From JAHJQZ01 sp963675235 (GTDB lineage: Bacteria; Pseudomonadota; Alphaproteobacteria; Rhizobiales; Devosiaceae), in NCBI GenBank assembly GCA_963675235.2, contig CAXXFU010000017.1, positions 744,001 to 808,000 of the forward strand: DNA of 64,000 bases, read 5' to 3'. This document shows, in pieces, positions 18,350 to 26,953 of this stretch. Made by a program: the position numbers and the translations under genes. The notes under the pieces were generated by a model, which saw only the letters and a list, made by a program, of their open reading frames with translations, did no database searches and was not told where the DNA came from. Every line of letters begins with the position of its first letter. Within the stretch, counting starts at the first letter, position 1.

Positions 18350-18379
18350 AGCGACCGGGCCATTGGTCCGGTCGCTTTT
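18350..18379 (+). terminator. Hairpin terminator after the second binding protein
   Basis: A 12-pair stem (18350-18361 with 18365-18376, one G-T pair) with a three-base loop is followed by TTTT. It lies between the receptor gene and its permease gene, which is a common place for partial termination that keeps the receptor in excess. The permease may also have its own promoter in the 260 bases that follow. Confidence 0.8.
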
Positions 18380-18639
18380 CTGAACGGGCAACCGAGGCGC
18401 TTCATGTGACCCGGTTGCGGCATGAACCTGGACCCCTCCGGCCTTTGCCACGGGCTCGACCGGCCTCAGGCTGGGTCATGCGCATTCCGACACTGGGGCA
18501 CGCCGGGCCATTCTGACGCGCCCCGCCGCGACGTCGAAACGAAGCCGGACAAGGGTTCGGACGGTGCCGCAATAGGCAACAACAAGGCGCGCGGCCAACG
18601 CCGTCGGGACGTGACCAGCGCTGAATAGATGGGGAAAAG
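18380..18639. other. Leader region before the permease gene
   Basis: Together with the preceding terminator this makes a 312-base gap after the receptor gene. I see no gene, no repeat and no clear promoter hexamers. It must contain the ribosome binding site of the permease gene, which is poorly defined (GGGGAAAAG a few bases before the ATG). Confidence 0.3.
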
Positions 18640-19512
18640 ATGTTTCCGGAATTCGTGGACACCACGATACTCAGGATCTGGGTCGATGACGGCCTGACCT
18701 GGGTCGTCAAATACTGGAGCGACGGATTCGAGGCCGCGGCCTATCCGCTCCTCCAGTTGCTCATTGCCATGGAGCATTTCCTGCTCTGGCTGCCATGGTG
18801 GTTCATTATCGTTTTTCTGGTTGCGCTGGCCTGGTTGTCGACGCGCAACTGGAGGCTGCCGGCGGTCGTGCTGGTCGGCCTTTTGTTCCTGGGGGTCATG
18901 GACCTTTGGGAAGACAGCATCAAGACCATGGCCCTGATGATCACGGCGACTCTGACCGCCATCGCGCTGTCGCTGCCGGTGGGCATCATCATGTCGCGCT
19001 CCACCACGTTCCGGCGCATCATGACGCCGATCCTTGATCTGATGCAGACCCTGCCGAGCTTCGTTTATCTCATTCCGGTCGTGATGATTTTCGGGCCGGG
19101 CAAGGTGCCCGCCCTGATCGCCACAATCATCTATGCCAGCCCGCCATTGGTGCGCCTTACCGATCTCGGCATCCGCCAGGTCGATCCGAATGTACTTGAG
19201 GCCTCGCGCGCCTTCGGCACGACGCCGCGGCAGCGCCTGCTCGGCGTCCAGATCCCGCTGGCCATGCCGACCATTCTCGCCGGGGTCAACCAGACCACGA
19301 TGATGGCGCTGGCCATGGTCGTCATTGCCTCGATGATCGGCGCCGGTGGCCTCGGCTATCAGGTGCTGCAGGGCATCGGCCGTCTTGAGGTCAGCCGCGG
19401 CCTGTTTGCCGGTCTCGGGATCGTGGTTCTGGCCATCATCTTCGACCGCGTATCGCAATCCTTCGGCAAGCAATTGCAGGCACGGATCGGACTGGCGGAG
19501 AAGCAGCTATGA
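18640..19512 (+). CDS. Glycine betaine/proline-type ABC permease (ProW/OpuAB-like)
   Basis: This 290-residue inner-membrane protein has about six to seven hydrophobic helices. The ATPase-coupling EAA loop is visible as LEASRAFGTTPRQRLLGVQIPLAMP (about residues 186-210). TLPSFVYLIPVVMIFGPGK and MVVIASMIGAGGLGYQVLQG are strongly typical of ProW-type permeases. An N-terminal extension of about 75 residues precedes the transport core. The stop overlaps the ATPase start as ATGA. Confidence 0.92.
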   Translation: MFPEFVDTTILRIWVDDGLTWVVKYWSDGFEAAAYPLLQLLIAMEHFLLWLPWWFIIVFLVALAWLSTRNWRLPAVVLVGLLFLGVMDLWEDSIKTMALMITATLTAIALSLPVGIIMSRSTTFRRIMTPILDLMQTLPSFVYLIPVVMIFGPGKVPALIATIIYASPPLVRLTDLGIRQVDPNVLEASRAFGTTPRQRLLGVQIPLAMPTILAGVNQTTMMALAMVVIASMIGAGGLGYQVLQGIGRLEVSRGLFAGLGIVVLAIIFDRVSQSFGKQLQARIGLAEKQL

Positions 19513-20555
19513 CCAGTGACGAAAAATATGCCATCGAGATCAAGAACATCACCAAGATCTTCGGCCCCGATCCGCAATCGGCCCTCGACCTGCTCAAACA
19601 GGGCAAGTCCAAGGCCGAGGTCCAGGCCGAAACCGGCCACGTGGTCGGCATCAACGACGTCTCGATCCAGGTCGAACCGGGACAGGTCTATGTCGTCATG
19701 GGCCTGTCCGGCTCGGGCAAGTCGACGCTGATCCGCCATGTCATCCGGCTGATCGATCCGACTTCGGGCGAAATCTATGTCAACGGAACCGATGTGCTCG
19801 GCATGTCGCTGCCCGAACTCCGGGATTTCCGCCGTACCAAGATCGCCATGGTCTTCCAGCGCTTCGGCCTGCTGCCGCACCGCTCGGTCATCGACAATGT
19901 TGCCTATGGGCTCGAGGTCCGGGGCATCAAGAAGACCGAACGCCTCGAGACGGCAGCGCGCTGGATCGATACGGTGGGGCTCGCCGGCTATGAGCACTCG
20001 CAGCCGCACCAGCTCTCCGGCGGTCAGCAGCAGCGCGTCGGCCTGGCCAGGGCGCTGGCCATGGATGCCGACATCCTGCTGATGGATGAGGCGTTCTCGG
20101 CCCTCGATCCGCTGATCCGCTCGGGCATGCAGGACGAACTGCTCAAGCTGCAGTCCGAGCTGCACAAGACCATCCTGTTCATCACCCACGATTTCGACGA
20201 GGCACTGAAGATCGGCAATCGCATTGCCGTGCTCAACGACGGGGCCGTCGTGCAGGAGGGGCCGCCCGAGGAGATCGTGCTCCACCCGTCCGACCCGCAT
20301 GTCGAGGAATTCGTTCAGGACGTCAACAAGGCCCGCGCCATCCATGTCCATACCATCATGGACAAGGATACCAGCGAGCCGGTCGAGGTCAGCGTGCTCG
20401 ATACGGCCCGCTGCGAGGACGTGCTGCCGCTTTTCGCGGATTATCAGTGGGTCGGCGTCGAGGATTCGGATGGAAATCAGATCGGACGCGTCAGCGCCCG
20501 CCGCGTCATCAAGGCCCTGGCCCGGTTCTCCAAGGACGTCACCACGGATTCATAA
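19509..20555 (+). CDS. Glycine betaine/proline-type ABC ATPase (ProV/OpuAA-like)
   Basis: This 348-residue ATPase has Walker A GLSGSGKST, signature LSGGQQQRVGLARALAM and Walker B ILLMDEAFSALDP. Before Walker A lies the ProV-specific helical stretch ALDLLKQGKSKAEVQAETGH. The C-terminus (about residues 280-345) looks like a single CBS-type module, whereas osmosensing OpuAA proteins carry two in tandem, so ionic-strength sensing may be reduced or absent. It is the last gene of the transporter cluster, with a four-base overlap with the permease. Confidence 0.92.
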   Translation: MTSDEKYAIEIKNITKIFGPDPQSALDLLKQGKSKAEVQAETGHVVGINDVSIQVEPGQVYVVMGLSGSGKSTLIRHVIRLIDPTSGEIYVNGTDVLGMSLPELRDFRRTKIAMVFQRFGLLPHRSVIDNVAYGLEVRGIKKTERLETAARWIDTVGLAGYEHSQPHQLSGGQQQRVGLARALAMDADILLMDEAFSALDPLIRSGMQDELLKLQSELHKTILFITHDFDEALKIGNRIAVLNDGAVVQEGPPEEIVLHPSDPHVEEFVQDVNKARAIHVHTIMDKDTSEPVEVSVLDTARCEDVLPLFADYQWVGVEDSDGNQIGRVSARRVIKALARFSKDVTTDS

Positions 20556-20594
20556 TCCTTTCTTGACCAAGATGAGATGGTGCCACCACCAAGG

Positions 20595-20615
20595 CGACGC
20601 GGTTCGGCCGCGTCG
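20595..20615 (+). terminator. Possible hairpin after the betaine transporter operon
   Basis: CGACGCGG (20595-20602) and CCGCGTCG (20608-20615) are perfect 8-base arms around a five-base loop, 40 bases after the ATPase stop. No T-tract follows, so a role as terminator is uncertain. Confidence 0.35.
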
Positions 20616-20682
20616 TCATCATAGTGTCGCAAACCGGGACTACTCGCCATGGCATCGGGCGATCGAGCGCCCGAAAAAGTAC

Positions 20683-20697
20683 TTAACATGATGCTAA
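20683..20697 (+). promoter_or_regulatory. CtrA-like box before the GGDEF-EAL gene
   Basis: TTAA-N7-CTAA differs by one base from the TTAA-N7-TTAA core bound by the alphaproteobacterial cell-cycle regulator CtrA. It lies 90-105 bases before the start at 20786 in a locally AT-rich promoter region. Another TTAAC occurs about 55 bases downstream. Prediction only. Confidence 0.4.
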
Positions 20698-20785
20698 CTT
20701 ATTGACTTTTCTGTATTTTTTCGTCTTCCTTCAAGAGCTCGTTAACGTGCATGCCCGATACTGAACCCGAAAGGGATCACCGGAC

Positions 20786-22327
20786 ATGAACCGCAACGCC
20801 TTGCATGCAACACGACATCTGCGCAACTTCAGGCTGATCTTCCTGAGCGCCGGTCTTCTCGTTTCCGCTCTTGCCGCAACCGGCATTGCCGCTGTTTTCG
20901 CCCCGCCTCTCGCGCAGGGGCTGAACGTCACCGTTGCCGCAGGCCTGGCGACGGCCGGCTTCGTGGCGATCGTGCTTTTCTTCGCTGGCTATTACGACTT
21001 GCGCGCCCATCTCAGACGGGCAGCAGAAATGTTCGAGAGCGGCATTGCGTCGGCTCAGCGCGACGCCCTGACAGGCGCCCTCAACCGCGCCTGTTTTCTA
21101 GCGGAACTCAAGACCCGGCTGCGCGCGGCCGCCGAACAGCCCCTGGCCTTTGTCCAGATCGACATGGACCACCTCAAGCAGATGAACGACGGTTCCGGCC
21201 ACGCCGCCGGCGACTGCGCCCTGCAACACCTGACGGCGACGATCGAGCAAACCCTGCCCGACGCCGTGGTCGGCCGCCTGGGAGGCGACGAGTTCGGCGT
21301 CATCATATCCGGCCACGACAATGTCCAGGCCATTTCCCGCGTCTGCCGGCAGATGCTCGACACCCTGTCCAAGCCGACGCTGATTTCCGGACGCTACGCC
21401 AGCCTCAGCGCCTCGGCCGGCTTCGCCGTGGCGCCGCTGCATGCCAGTCAGACCGACGACCTGATGTCCAAGGCCGATCTGGCGCTGTACAAGGGCAAGT
21501 CATCTGGACGCAATGCCGTCATCGCCTTTGACGAGGACATGCACCGCGACGAGCGCCACCGGCGCTTCATCGAGCGCGAGCTGCGCGCCGCCATCATGAT
21601 GGAGGAGCTCGATCTCCATTATCAGCCGATCCTGCTTGCCGACGGCCACACGCTGAAATCCTACGAGGCGCTGGTCAGGTGGAACCACCCGGTCCGGGGC
21701 CTGATCCCGCCCTCCGAATTCATTCCCATTGCGGAATCGAGCGAATTGATCGACCGGCTCGGAGAGTGGGTGCTCAAGCGCGCCTGCGCCGACTACGCCG
21801 CCCTTCAGGCCCCTAGCATTTCGGTCAACGTTTCGCCCGTGCAGTTGCGCCGGCCCGATTTCTCCGAGCGCTTCGCCGCGATTCTCGAGGCTGCAGACGT
21901 GACGCCGGCAGCCATCGCCGTCGAGATCACCGAAAACGTGCCGTTGACCGACGAGGGTGCCGAGAAGGCCAATCTCGACGGCCTCAAGCGCCTCGGCGTC
22001 CGCATCGCCATCGACGACTTCGGCTCAGGCAATGCGTCGCTTTCCTATCTCAGGCGCACATCCTTCGACATTCTCAAGATCGACCGCTCCTATGTCGAGA
22101 ACGTTGTCACCAACCGGTTCGATTCGCTGATGATCGCCTCGATCTGCCGCATCGCCCGGGCGGCGAACATGACCATCATCGCCGAGGGCATCGAGACCGA
22201 GGCGCAGATGCATGCCGTTACCGACGCCGGCGTCACGGCACTGCAGGGCTTTTATCACGGGCGACCACAGCCGCTCGCGGCCATCCTCGCCGAACGCCAG
22301 GCCGGCAGCGCCGCCAACGCCGCCTGA
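20786..22327 (+). CDS. Membrane GGDEF-EAL cyclic-di-GMP protein
   Basis: This 513-residue protein has two N-terminal membrane helices (about 16-38 and 48-68), a GGDEF domain (about 90-250) and an EAL domain (about 262-505). The cyclase motif is intact (GGDEF at 166-170), but no RxxD inhibitory site stands five residues before it. The phosphodiesterase motifs are also intact: EALVRW (294-299), SVNVSP, EITEN, DDFGSG, KIDRSYV, AEGIET and QGFYHGRP. Both activities are therefore possible, and which dominates cannot be told. There is no separate input domain, only the short membrane anchor. A CtrA-like box precedes it. Confidence 0.93.
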   Translation: MNRNALHATRHLRNFRLIFLSAGLLVSALAATGIAAVFAPPLAQGLNVTVAAGLATAGFVAIVLFFAGYYDLRAHLRRAAEMFESGIASAQRDALTGALNRACFLAELKTRLRAAAEQPLAFVQIDMDHLKQMNDGSGHAAGDCALQHLTATIEQTLPDAVVGRLGGDEFGVIISGHDNVQAISRVCRQMLDTLSKPTLISGRYASLSASAGFAVAPLHASQTDDLMSKADLALYKGKSSGRNAVIAFDEDMHRDERHRRFIERELRAAIMMEELDLHYQPILLADGHTLKSYEALVRWNHPVRGLIPPSEFIPIAESSELIDRLGEWVLKRACADYAALQAPSISVNVSPVQLRRPDFSERFAAILEAADVTPAAIAVEITENVPLTDEGAEKANLDGLKRLGVRIAIDDFGSGNASLSYLRRTSFDILKIDRSYVENVVTNRFDSLMIASICRIARAANMTIIAEGIETEAQMHAVTDAGVTALQGFYHGRPQPLAAILAERQAGSAANAA

Positions 22328-22423
22328 TTCCGACATCAACGCCTGTTGCGCGCTTCATATGGGATTGCCTATAAAGAGGCATCAGCGTGTGCCGGCCAGG
22401 GTGCCGGGAACAGGGAGACCGGG

Positions 22424-22837
22424 TTGGATATCAGGAAGATCAGTGACCGCGTCAGCGTGTCCCCACAGATCGCCGTGGAGGACATCGAGGCGATCAAGGC
22501 GGCCGGGTTCACCACCGTCGTCAACAACCGTCCCGATGGCGAAGCGCCCGATCAGCCGCGCAATGCCGACATCGAAGCTGCTGCCAAGGCAGCCGGGCTT
22601 GGCTACAAGTTCATCCCCATGGGACGCGAGGGCGTATCGCCCGAAATGATTGCATCGACCCGTGCCGCGCTCGAGGGGAGCGAGGGGCCGGTTCTGTGCT
22701 ACTGCCGGTCTGGCACGCGCTCGGCGACGCTCTGGGCCCTGAGCCAGGCCGGACGGATCGAAGCCGAGGAAATCGTCGCCGCGGCTTCTGCCGCCGGATA
22801 CGATCTTTCGCACCTTCTCGGTCATCTCGGCCGCTAG
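22424..22837 (+). CDS. DUF442 (TIGR01244) protein, phosphatase/sulfurtransferase fold
   Basis: This 137-residue protein matches the small family related to dual-specificity phosphatases and the Blh domain. It has VSVSPQIAVEDIEAIKAAGFTTVVNNRPDGE, shortened here to the key blocks VSPQI and NNRPDGE, and the active-site-like loop CYCRSGTRSA near residue 95. An AGGGAG at 22412-22417 sits six bases before a TTG at 22424, which gives the family-type N-terminus LDIRKISD, so TTG is chosen over the distal TTG at 22346. In other bacteria such genes are linked to sulfide metabolism, but no such neighbours are present. Biochemical role is uncertain. Confidence 0.82.
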   Translation: MDIRKISDRVSVSPQIAVEDIEAIKAAGFTTVVNNRPDGEAPDQPRNADIEAAAKAAGLGYKFIPMGREGVSPEMIASTRAALEGSEGPVLCYCRSGTRSATLWALSQAGRIEAEEIVAAASAAGYDLSHLLGHLGR

Positions 22838-22890
22838 GCCACGGGTTCTGATCGCACAGAACGCGTGATCTGACGCCGAAATGGCCGCAT

Positions 22891-22926
22891 GTTCGATCCG
22901 GAAAGGCGGTTCTGCCTTTCCCGAAC
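22891..22926 (+). promoter_or_regulatory. Long hairpin between the DUF442 gene and pyc
   Basis: GTTCG and CGAAC form outer arms, and GGAAAGGC and GCCTTTCC form inner arms, around a six-base loop. No T-tract follows. It may end the upstream transcript or fold in the pyc leader, 90 bases before the chosen pyc start. Confidence 0.4.
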
Positions 22927-23016
22927 ATGAACCAGACATCTGCCGCCCGGGACCGGTTCGCCGTCCCGCACAGCTTCGGACCCGGGCCCGCCCCCTCAAA
23001 CGACTACGGGTACAAG

Positions 23017-26000
23017 ATGCCGATCTCCAAAATTCTCGTCGCCAATCGCAGTGAAATCGCCATCCGCGTGTTTCGCGCCGCCAATGAACTCGGCATCAAG
23101 ACCGTCGGTGTCTTTGCCGAGGAAGACAAGCTCGCTCTGCACCGGTTCAAGGCCGACGAGGCCTATGTGATCGGCAAGGGCCTCGGCCCGGTCGAGGCCT
23201 ATCTGCAGATCGACGAATACATCCGCATTGCCAAGCTCTCGGGCGCCGATGCCATCCATCCCGGATACGGGCTGTTGAGCGAGAGCCCGGAATTCGTCGA
23301 TGCCTGCACCGAAGCCGGCCTGACCTTCATCGGCCCGACGTCGAAAACCATGCGCGATCTCGGCAACAAGGTCTCGGCCCGCAATATGGCCGTCGCCGCC
23401 GAGGTGCCGGTGGTGCCTGCGAGCCCGCCGCTTCCCGACGACCTCGACGAAGTTGCCCGCATGGCCGACGAAATCGGCTATCCGCTGATGCTCAAGGCCA
23501 GCTGGGGCGGCGGCGGCCGCGGCATGCGGGCCCTGCGCAACAAGGACGATCTCAGGCACGTCGTGCCGGAAGCCAAGCGCGAGGCAAAAGCCGCGTTCGG
23601 CAAGGACGAGATGTATCTGGAAAAGCTGGTCGAGCGCGCCCGCCATGTCGAAGTGCAGATTCTCGGCGACGACCACGGCAATCTCGTTCATCTTTTCGAG
23701 CGCGACTGCTCGGTGCAACGCCGCAACCAGAAGGTGGTCGAACGCGCCCCGGCGCCCTATCTCGATGCCGACCAGCGGGCCGAACTGACCGGCTATGCCC
23801 TCAATATCGGCCGCGCCGCCAATTACCGCTGCGCCGGGACCGTCGAATTCCTCATGGATGCCGACACCGGCAAATTCTACTTCATCGAGGTCAATCCGCG
23901 CGTCCAGGTCGAGCACACCGTCACCGAGGAGGTGACCGGCATCGACATCGTCAAGGCGCAGATCCACGTCATGGACGGGGCGGTGATCGGCACGCCTGAA
24001 TCCGGCGTGCCTGAACAGGACAAGATCCATCTCAACGGCCATGCGCTGCAGTGCCGGGTGACGACCGAGGATCCGGAAGAAAACTTCATCCCGGACTACG
24101 GCCGCATCACCGCCTATCGCGGCGCCACCGGTTTCGGCATTCGCCTCGATGGCGGCACCGCCTATTCCGGCGCCGTCATCACGCGCTATTACGATCCGCT
24201 GCTGGAAAAGGTCACCGCCTGGGCGCCGACGCCGGAGGAGGCGATCCGGCGCATGGACCGCGCCTTGCGCGAATTCCGCATCCGTGGCGTGTCGACCAAC
24301 CTGGTCTTCCTCGAGAACATCATCGCCCACGAGAAATTCCGCGACAATTCCTACACGACGCGTTTCATCGACACGACACCGGAACTGTTCGACATCGAGC
24401 GGCGCCGGGACCGGGCGTCCAAGCTGTTGACCTATATCGGCGACGTGACGGTCAACGGTCACCCGGAGGTGCGCGACCGCCCGCGCCCGCCCGCCGAGGC
24501 CGCGGCGCCCGTCGTGCCCGATCTCGGCGACAAGCCGGTCGTCGACGGCACCCGCCAGATCCTCGAGCGCGAGGGCGCCAAGGGCCTTGCCGACTGGCTC
24601 ACGGCCCAGACCCAGGTGCTGTTCACCGACACCACCATGCGCGACGCCCACCAGTCGCTTCTTGCGACCCGCATGCGCACCTACGATATTGCCAAGATCG
24701 CCGGGTCCTATGCGCGCGGCATGCCCAACCTGTTCTCGCTCGAATGCTGGGGCGGTGCGACGTTCGATGTCGCCATGCGCTTCCTCAACGAGGACCCGTG
24801 GGAACGGCTCAACAAGATCCGCGACGGCGCGCCGAACATCCTGACCCAGATGCTGCTGCGCGGTTCGAACGGGGTCGGCTACACCAATTATCCCGACAAT
24901 GTCGTCGAGTATTTCGTCGCCCAGGCGGCCAAGGGCGGCGTCGACGTCTTCCGCGTCTTCGACTGCCTTAACTGGGTCGAGAACATGCGCGTCTCGATGG
25001 ATGCGGTGATCGACAGCGGCAAGGTCTGCGAGGGTGTGGTCTGCTATACCGGCGACATGCTCGACCCCGACCGGGCCAAGTACGACCTCAAATATTATGT
25101 CGGCCTGGCCAAGGAACTGGAGGCCGCCGGCTCCCATATCCTCGGCATCAAGGACATGGCCGGACTGCTCAAGCCCGCCGCCGCCAAGAAGCTGATCTCG
25201 ACGCTGAAACAAGAGATCGGCATCCCGATCCACTTCCACACCCACGACACCTCCGGGGCCGCCGCGGCCTCGGTGCTGGCGGCGGTCGAGGCCGGCGTCG
25301 ATGCTGTCGATGCGGCGATGGATGCCTTGTCCGGCACCACCTCGCAGCCGTGCCTGGGCTCGCTCAACGAGGCGCTCAAGGGCACCGATCGCGATCCGGG
25401 CTTCGATCCGGAGGTCATCCGGCGCATCTCGTTCTATTGGGAAGCGGTCAGGTTCCAGTATCGCGCCTTCGAAAGCGATCTGCGCTCGGGCGCGTCCGAG
25501 GTCTATCTGCACGAAATGCCGGGCGGCCAGTTCACCAATCTCAAGGAACAGGCGCGTTCGCTCGGGCTTGAAAGCCGCTGGCACGAGGTGGCGCAGGCCT
25601 ATGCCGACGTCAACCAGATGTTCGGCGACATCGTCAAGGTGACGCCCTCGTCCAAGGTTGTCGGCGACATGGCGCTGTCGATGGTGTCCTCGGGGATTTC
25701 CCGCGCCGAGGTCGAGGACCCGAACCGCGAGGTCTCCTTCCCCGATTCGGTCGTTGATTTCTTCATGGGTGGGCTCGGCCAGCCGCCGGGCGGCTTCCCC
25801 AAAAAGCTGCAGAACAAGGTGGTCAAGGGCAAGACACCGCTGACCGACCGCCCTGGCAAGCATCTCGAGGCGCTCGACATCGAGGCCGAGCGGGCCAAGA
25901 TCTCGACCGAACTCGGTCATGAGGTCGACGATTATCGCCTCGCCTCGTACCTGATGTATCCCAAGGTGTTCATGGATTTCATGAAGACCCAGGAGATGTA

Positions 26001-26457
26001 CGGCCCGACCGAGATCCTGCCGACACCGGCGTTCTTCTACGGCATGCAGCCCGGCGACGAGCTGGCCGTCGATCTGGCGCCGGGCGTGACCTTCGTGGCG
26101 CAATACGAGGCGCGTTCCGAGCCCAACGACAAGGGCATGGTCAGGATGTATTACGAGCTCAACGGCCAGCCGCGCTCGGTGTCCGTGCCCGACCGCTCGC
26201 GCACATCCTCGATCGTCGTCCGCGCCAAGGCGACGCCGGGCGATCCCAAGCAGGTCGGCGCGCCGATGCCGGGGGTCGTGTCGACTCTTGCCGTCAAGAC
26301 CGGCCAGCATGTCACCGCCGGCGATGTGCTGTTGTCGATCGAGGCGATGAAGATGGAAACCGCGCTGCATGCCGACGCCGACGGCGTCGTCGCCGAGGTG
26401 ACGGTCAAGATCGGCGACCAGATCGACGCCAAGGATCTTCTGGTGCGGTTCGAGTAG
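23017..26457 (+). CDS. pyc: Pyruvate carboxylase
   Basis: This 1146-residue biotin enzyme makes oxaloacetate from pyruvate and bicarbonate, refilling the citric acid cycle. Order of domains: biotin carboxylase (about 1-450, opening MPISKILVANRSEIAIRVF), carboxyltransferase (about 530-800, with FTDTTMRDAHQSL and the metal-site HFHTHDTSG), central allosteric/PYC_OADA region, and the biotinyl domain with EAMKMET, whose lysine is about residue 1112. The frame is open to an ATG at 22927, which would add 30 residues unlike the family. The start at 23017 gives the rhizobial-type N-terminus and normal length. Its stop directly abuts that of the convergent EVE gene. Confidence 0.97.
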   Translation: MPISKILVANRSEIAIRVFRAANELGIKTVGVFAEEDKLALHRFKADEAYVIGKGLGPVEAYLQIDEYIRIAKLSGADAIHPGYGLLSESPEFVDACTEAGLTFIGPTSKTMRDLGNKVSARNMAVAAEVPVVPASPPLPDDLDEVARMADEIGYPLMLKASWGGGGRGMRALRNKDDLRHVVPEAKREAKAAFGKDEMYLEKLVERARHVEVQILGDDHGNLVHLFERDCSVQRRNQKVVERAPAPYLDADQRAELTGYALNIGRAANYRCAGTVEFLMDADTGKFYFIEVNPRVQVEHTVTEEVTGIDIVKAQIHVMDGAVIGTPESGVPEQDKIHLNGHALQCRVTTEDPEENFIPDYGRITAYRGATGFGIRLDGGTAYSGAVITRYYDPLLEKVTAWAPTPEEAIRRMDRALREFRIRGVSTNLVFLENIIAHEKFRDNSYTTRFIDTTPELFDIERRRDRASKLLTYIGDVTVNGHPEVRDRPRPPAEAAAPVVPDLGDKPVVDGTRQILEREGAKGLADWLTAQTQVLFTDTTMRDAHQSLLATRMRTYDIAKIAGSYARGMPNLFSLECWGGATFDVAMRFLNEDPWERLNKIRDGAPNILTQMLLRGSNGVGYTNYPDNVVEYFVAQAAKGGVDVFRVFDCLNWVENMRVSMDAVIDSGKVCEGVVCYTGDMLDPDRAKYDLKYYVGLAKELEAAGSHILGIKDMAGLLKPAAAKKLISTLKQEIGIPIHFHTHDTSGAAAASVLAAVEAGVDAVDAAMDALSGTTSQPCLGSLNEALKGTDRDPGFDPEVIRRISFYWEAVRFQYRAFESDLRSGASEVYLHEMPGGQFTNLKEQARSLGLESRWHEVAQAYADVNQMFGDIVKVTPSSKVVGDMALSMVSSGISRAEVEDPNREVSFPDSVVDFFMGGLGQPPGGFPKKLQNKVVKGKTPLTDRPGKHLEALDIEAERAKISTELGHEVDDYRLASYLMYPKVFMDFMKTQEMYGPTEILPTPAFFYGMQPGDELAVDLAPGVTFVAQYEARSEPNDKGMVRMYYELNGQPRSVSVPDRSRTSSIVVRAKATPGDPKQVGAPMPGVVSTLAVKTGQHVTAGDVLLSIEAMKMETALHADADGVVAEVTVKIGDQIDAKDLLVRFE

Positions 26458-26904
26458 TCAGACCAACGCGATCCTCGCCTGCATTGTTTCGGCAATGCAG
26501 GCGAAATCCGCCCGTGAGATCTCGACCAGCCCATAGCGGAATGGCGCACCCCAATTGCGCTTGGCGCGCGTCAGCTCAAGCCTGTCGAGCAGCGACCTGA
26601 TCGGTGTTTCCCGAGCCGCGGCATAGGAAACCCGAAGCCGGTGCGGGGCAAAGCCTGGCGCCTGTTCGACCTGGTAGATTTCGCCATCGACGACCGTGCC
26701 GATCAGCACGAACGACTGCAGCCCGTCCGGCACCCGCATTTTCTCCGAGGGCGCGTAGTAGACAACGCCGTTCCCAGCGCCGATGCGACGCAAGGGCCCT
26801 GCCTTGCCGTGATTGACCTGCATGAAACCTTCGCGCCCGCGCCGCGCGTGTTCGGCACTGGCGACGGCGATCCAGAAACGTCTTGTGGTGTCGGGTCCTG
26901 TCAT
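26458..26904 (-). CDS. EVE-domain protein
   Basis: This 148-residue protein is almost entirely one EVE domain, a PUA/YTH-related fold. Key blocks are FWIAVASAEHARRG at the start, then MQVNHGKAGPLRRI, GNGVVYYAPSEKM and FVLIGTVVDGEIYQV. EVE domains bind modified bases in nucleic acids, and some act with restriction enzymes; here the neighbours are metabolic genes. It converges with pyc with no bases between the stop codons. A strong hairpin (26476-26503) lies within its last codons. Confidence 0.85.
   Translation of the reverse strand: MTGPDTTRRFWIAVASAEHARRGREGFMQVNHGKAGPLRRIGAGNGVVYYAPSEKMRVPDGLQSFVLIGTVVDGEIYQVEQAPGFAPHRLRVSYAAARETPIRSLLDRLELTRAKRNWGAPFRYGLVEISRADFACIAETMQARIALV
26476..26503. 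terminator. Hairpin inside the EVE 3' end, just past pyc
   Basis: CGCCTGCATTG (26476-26486) and CAATGCAGGCG (26493-26503) are perfect 11-base arms around a six-base loop. It begins 19 bases after the pyc stop and overlaps the last codons of the EVE gene on the other strand. It lacks T-tracts, so it would be a 3'-protecting or pausing structure rather than a standard intrinsic terminator. Confidence 0.45.
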
Positions 26905-26953
26905 GGCGCCGACGCTAGCAGCATTTCCTGTCAGTTTTTGGCAGTAAGTGGCT

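Noticed and set aside
22996..26370. Open frame of 1124 codons on the minus strand across pyruvate carboxylase
   Set aside because: It is the antisense shadow of pyc, with repetitive D/R/H/G-rich composition typical of such frames.
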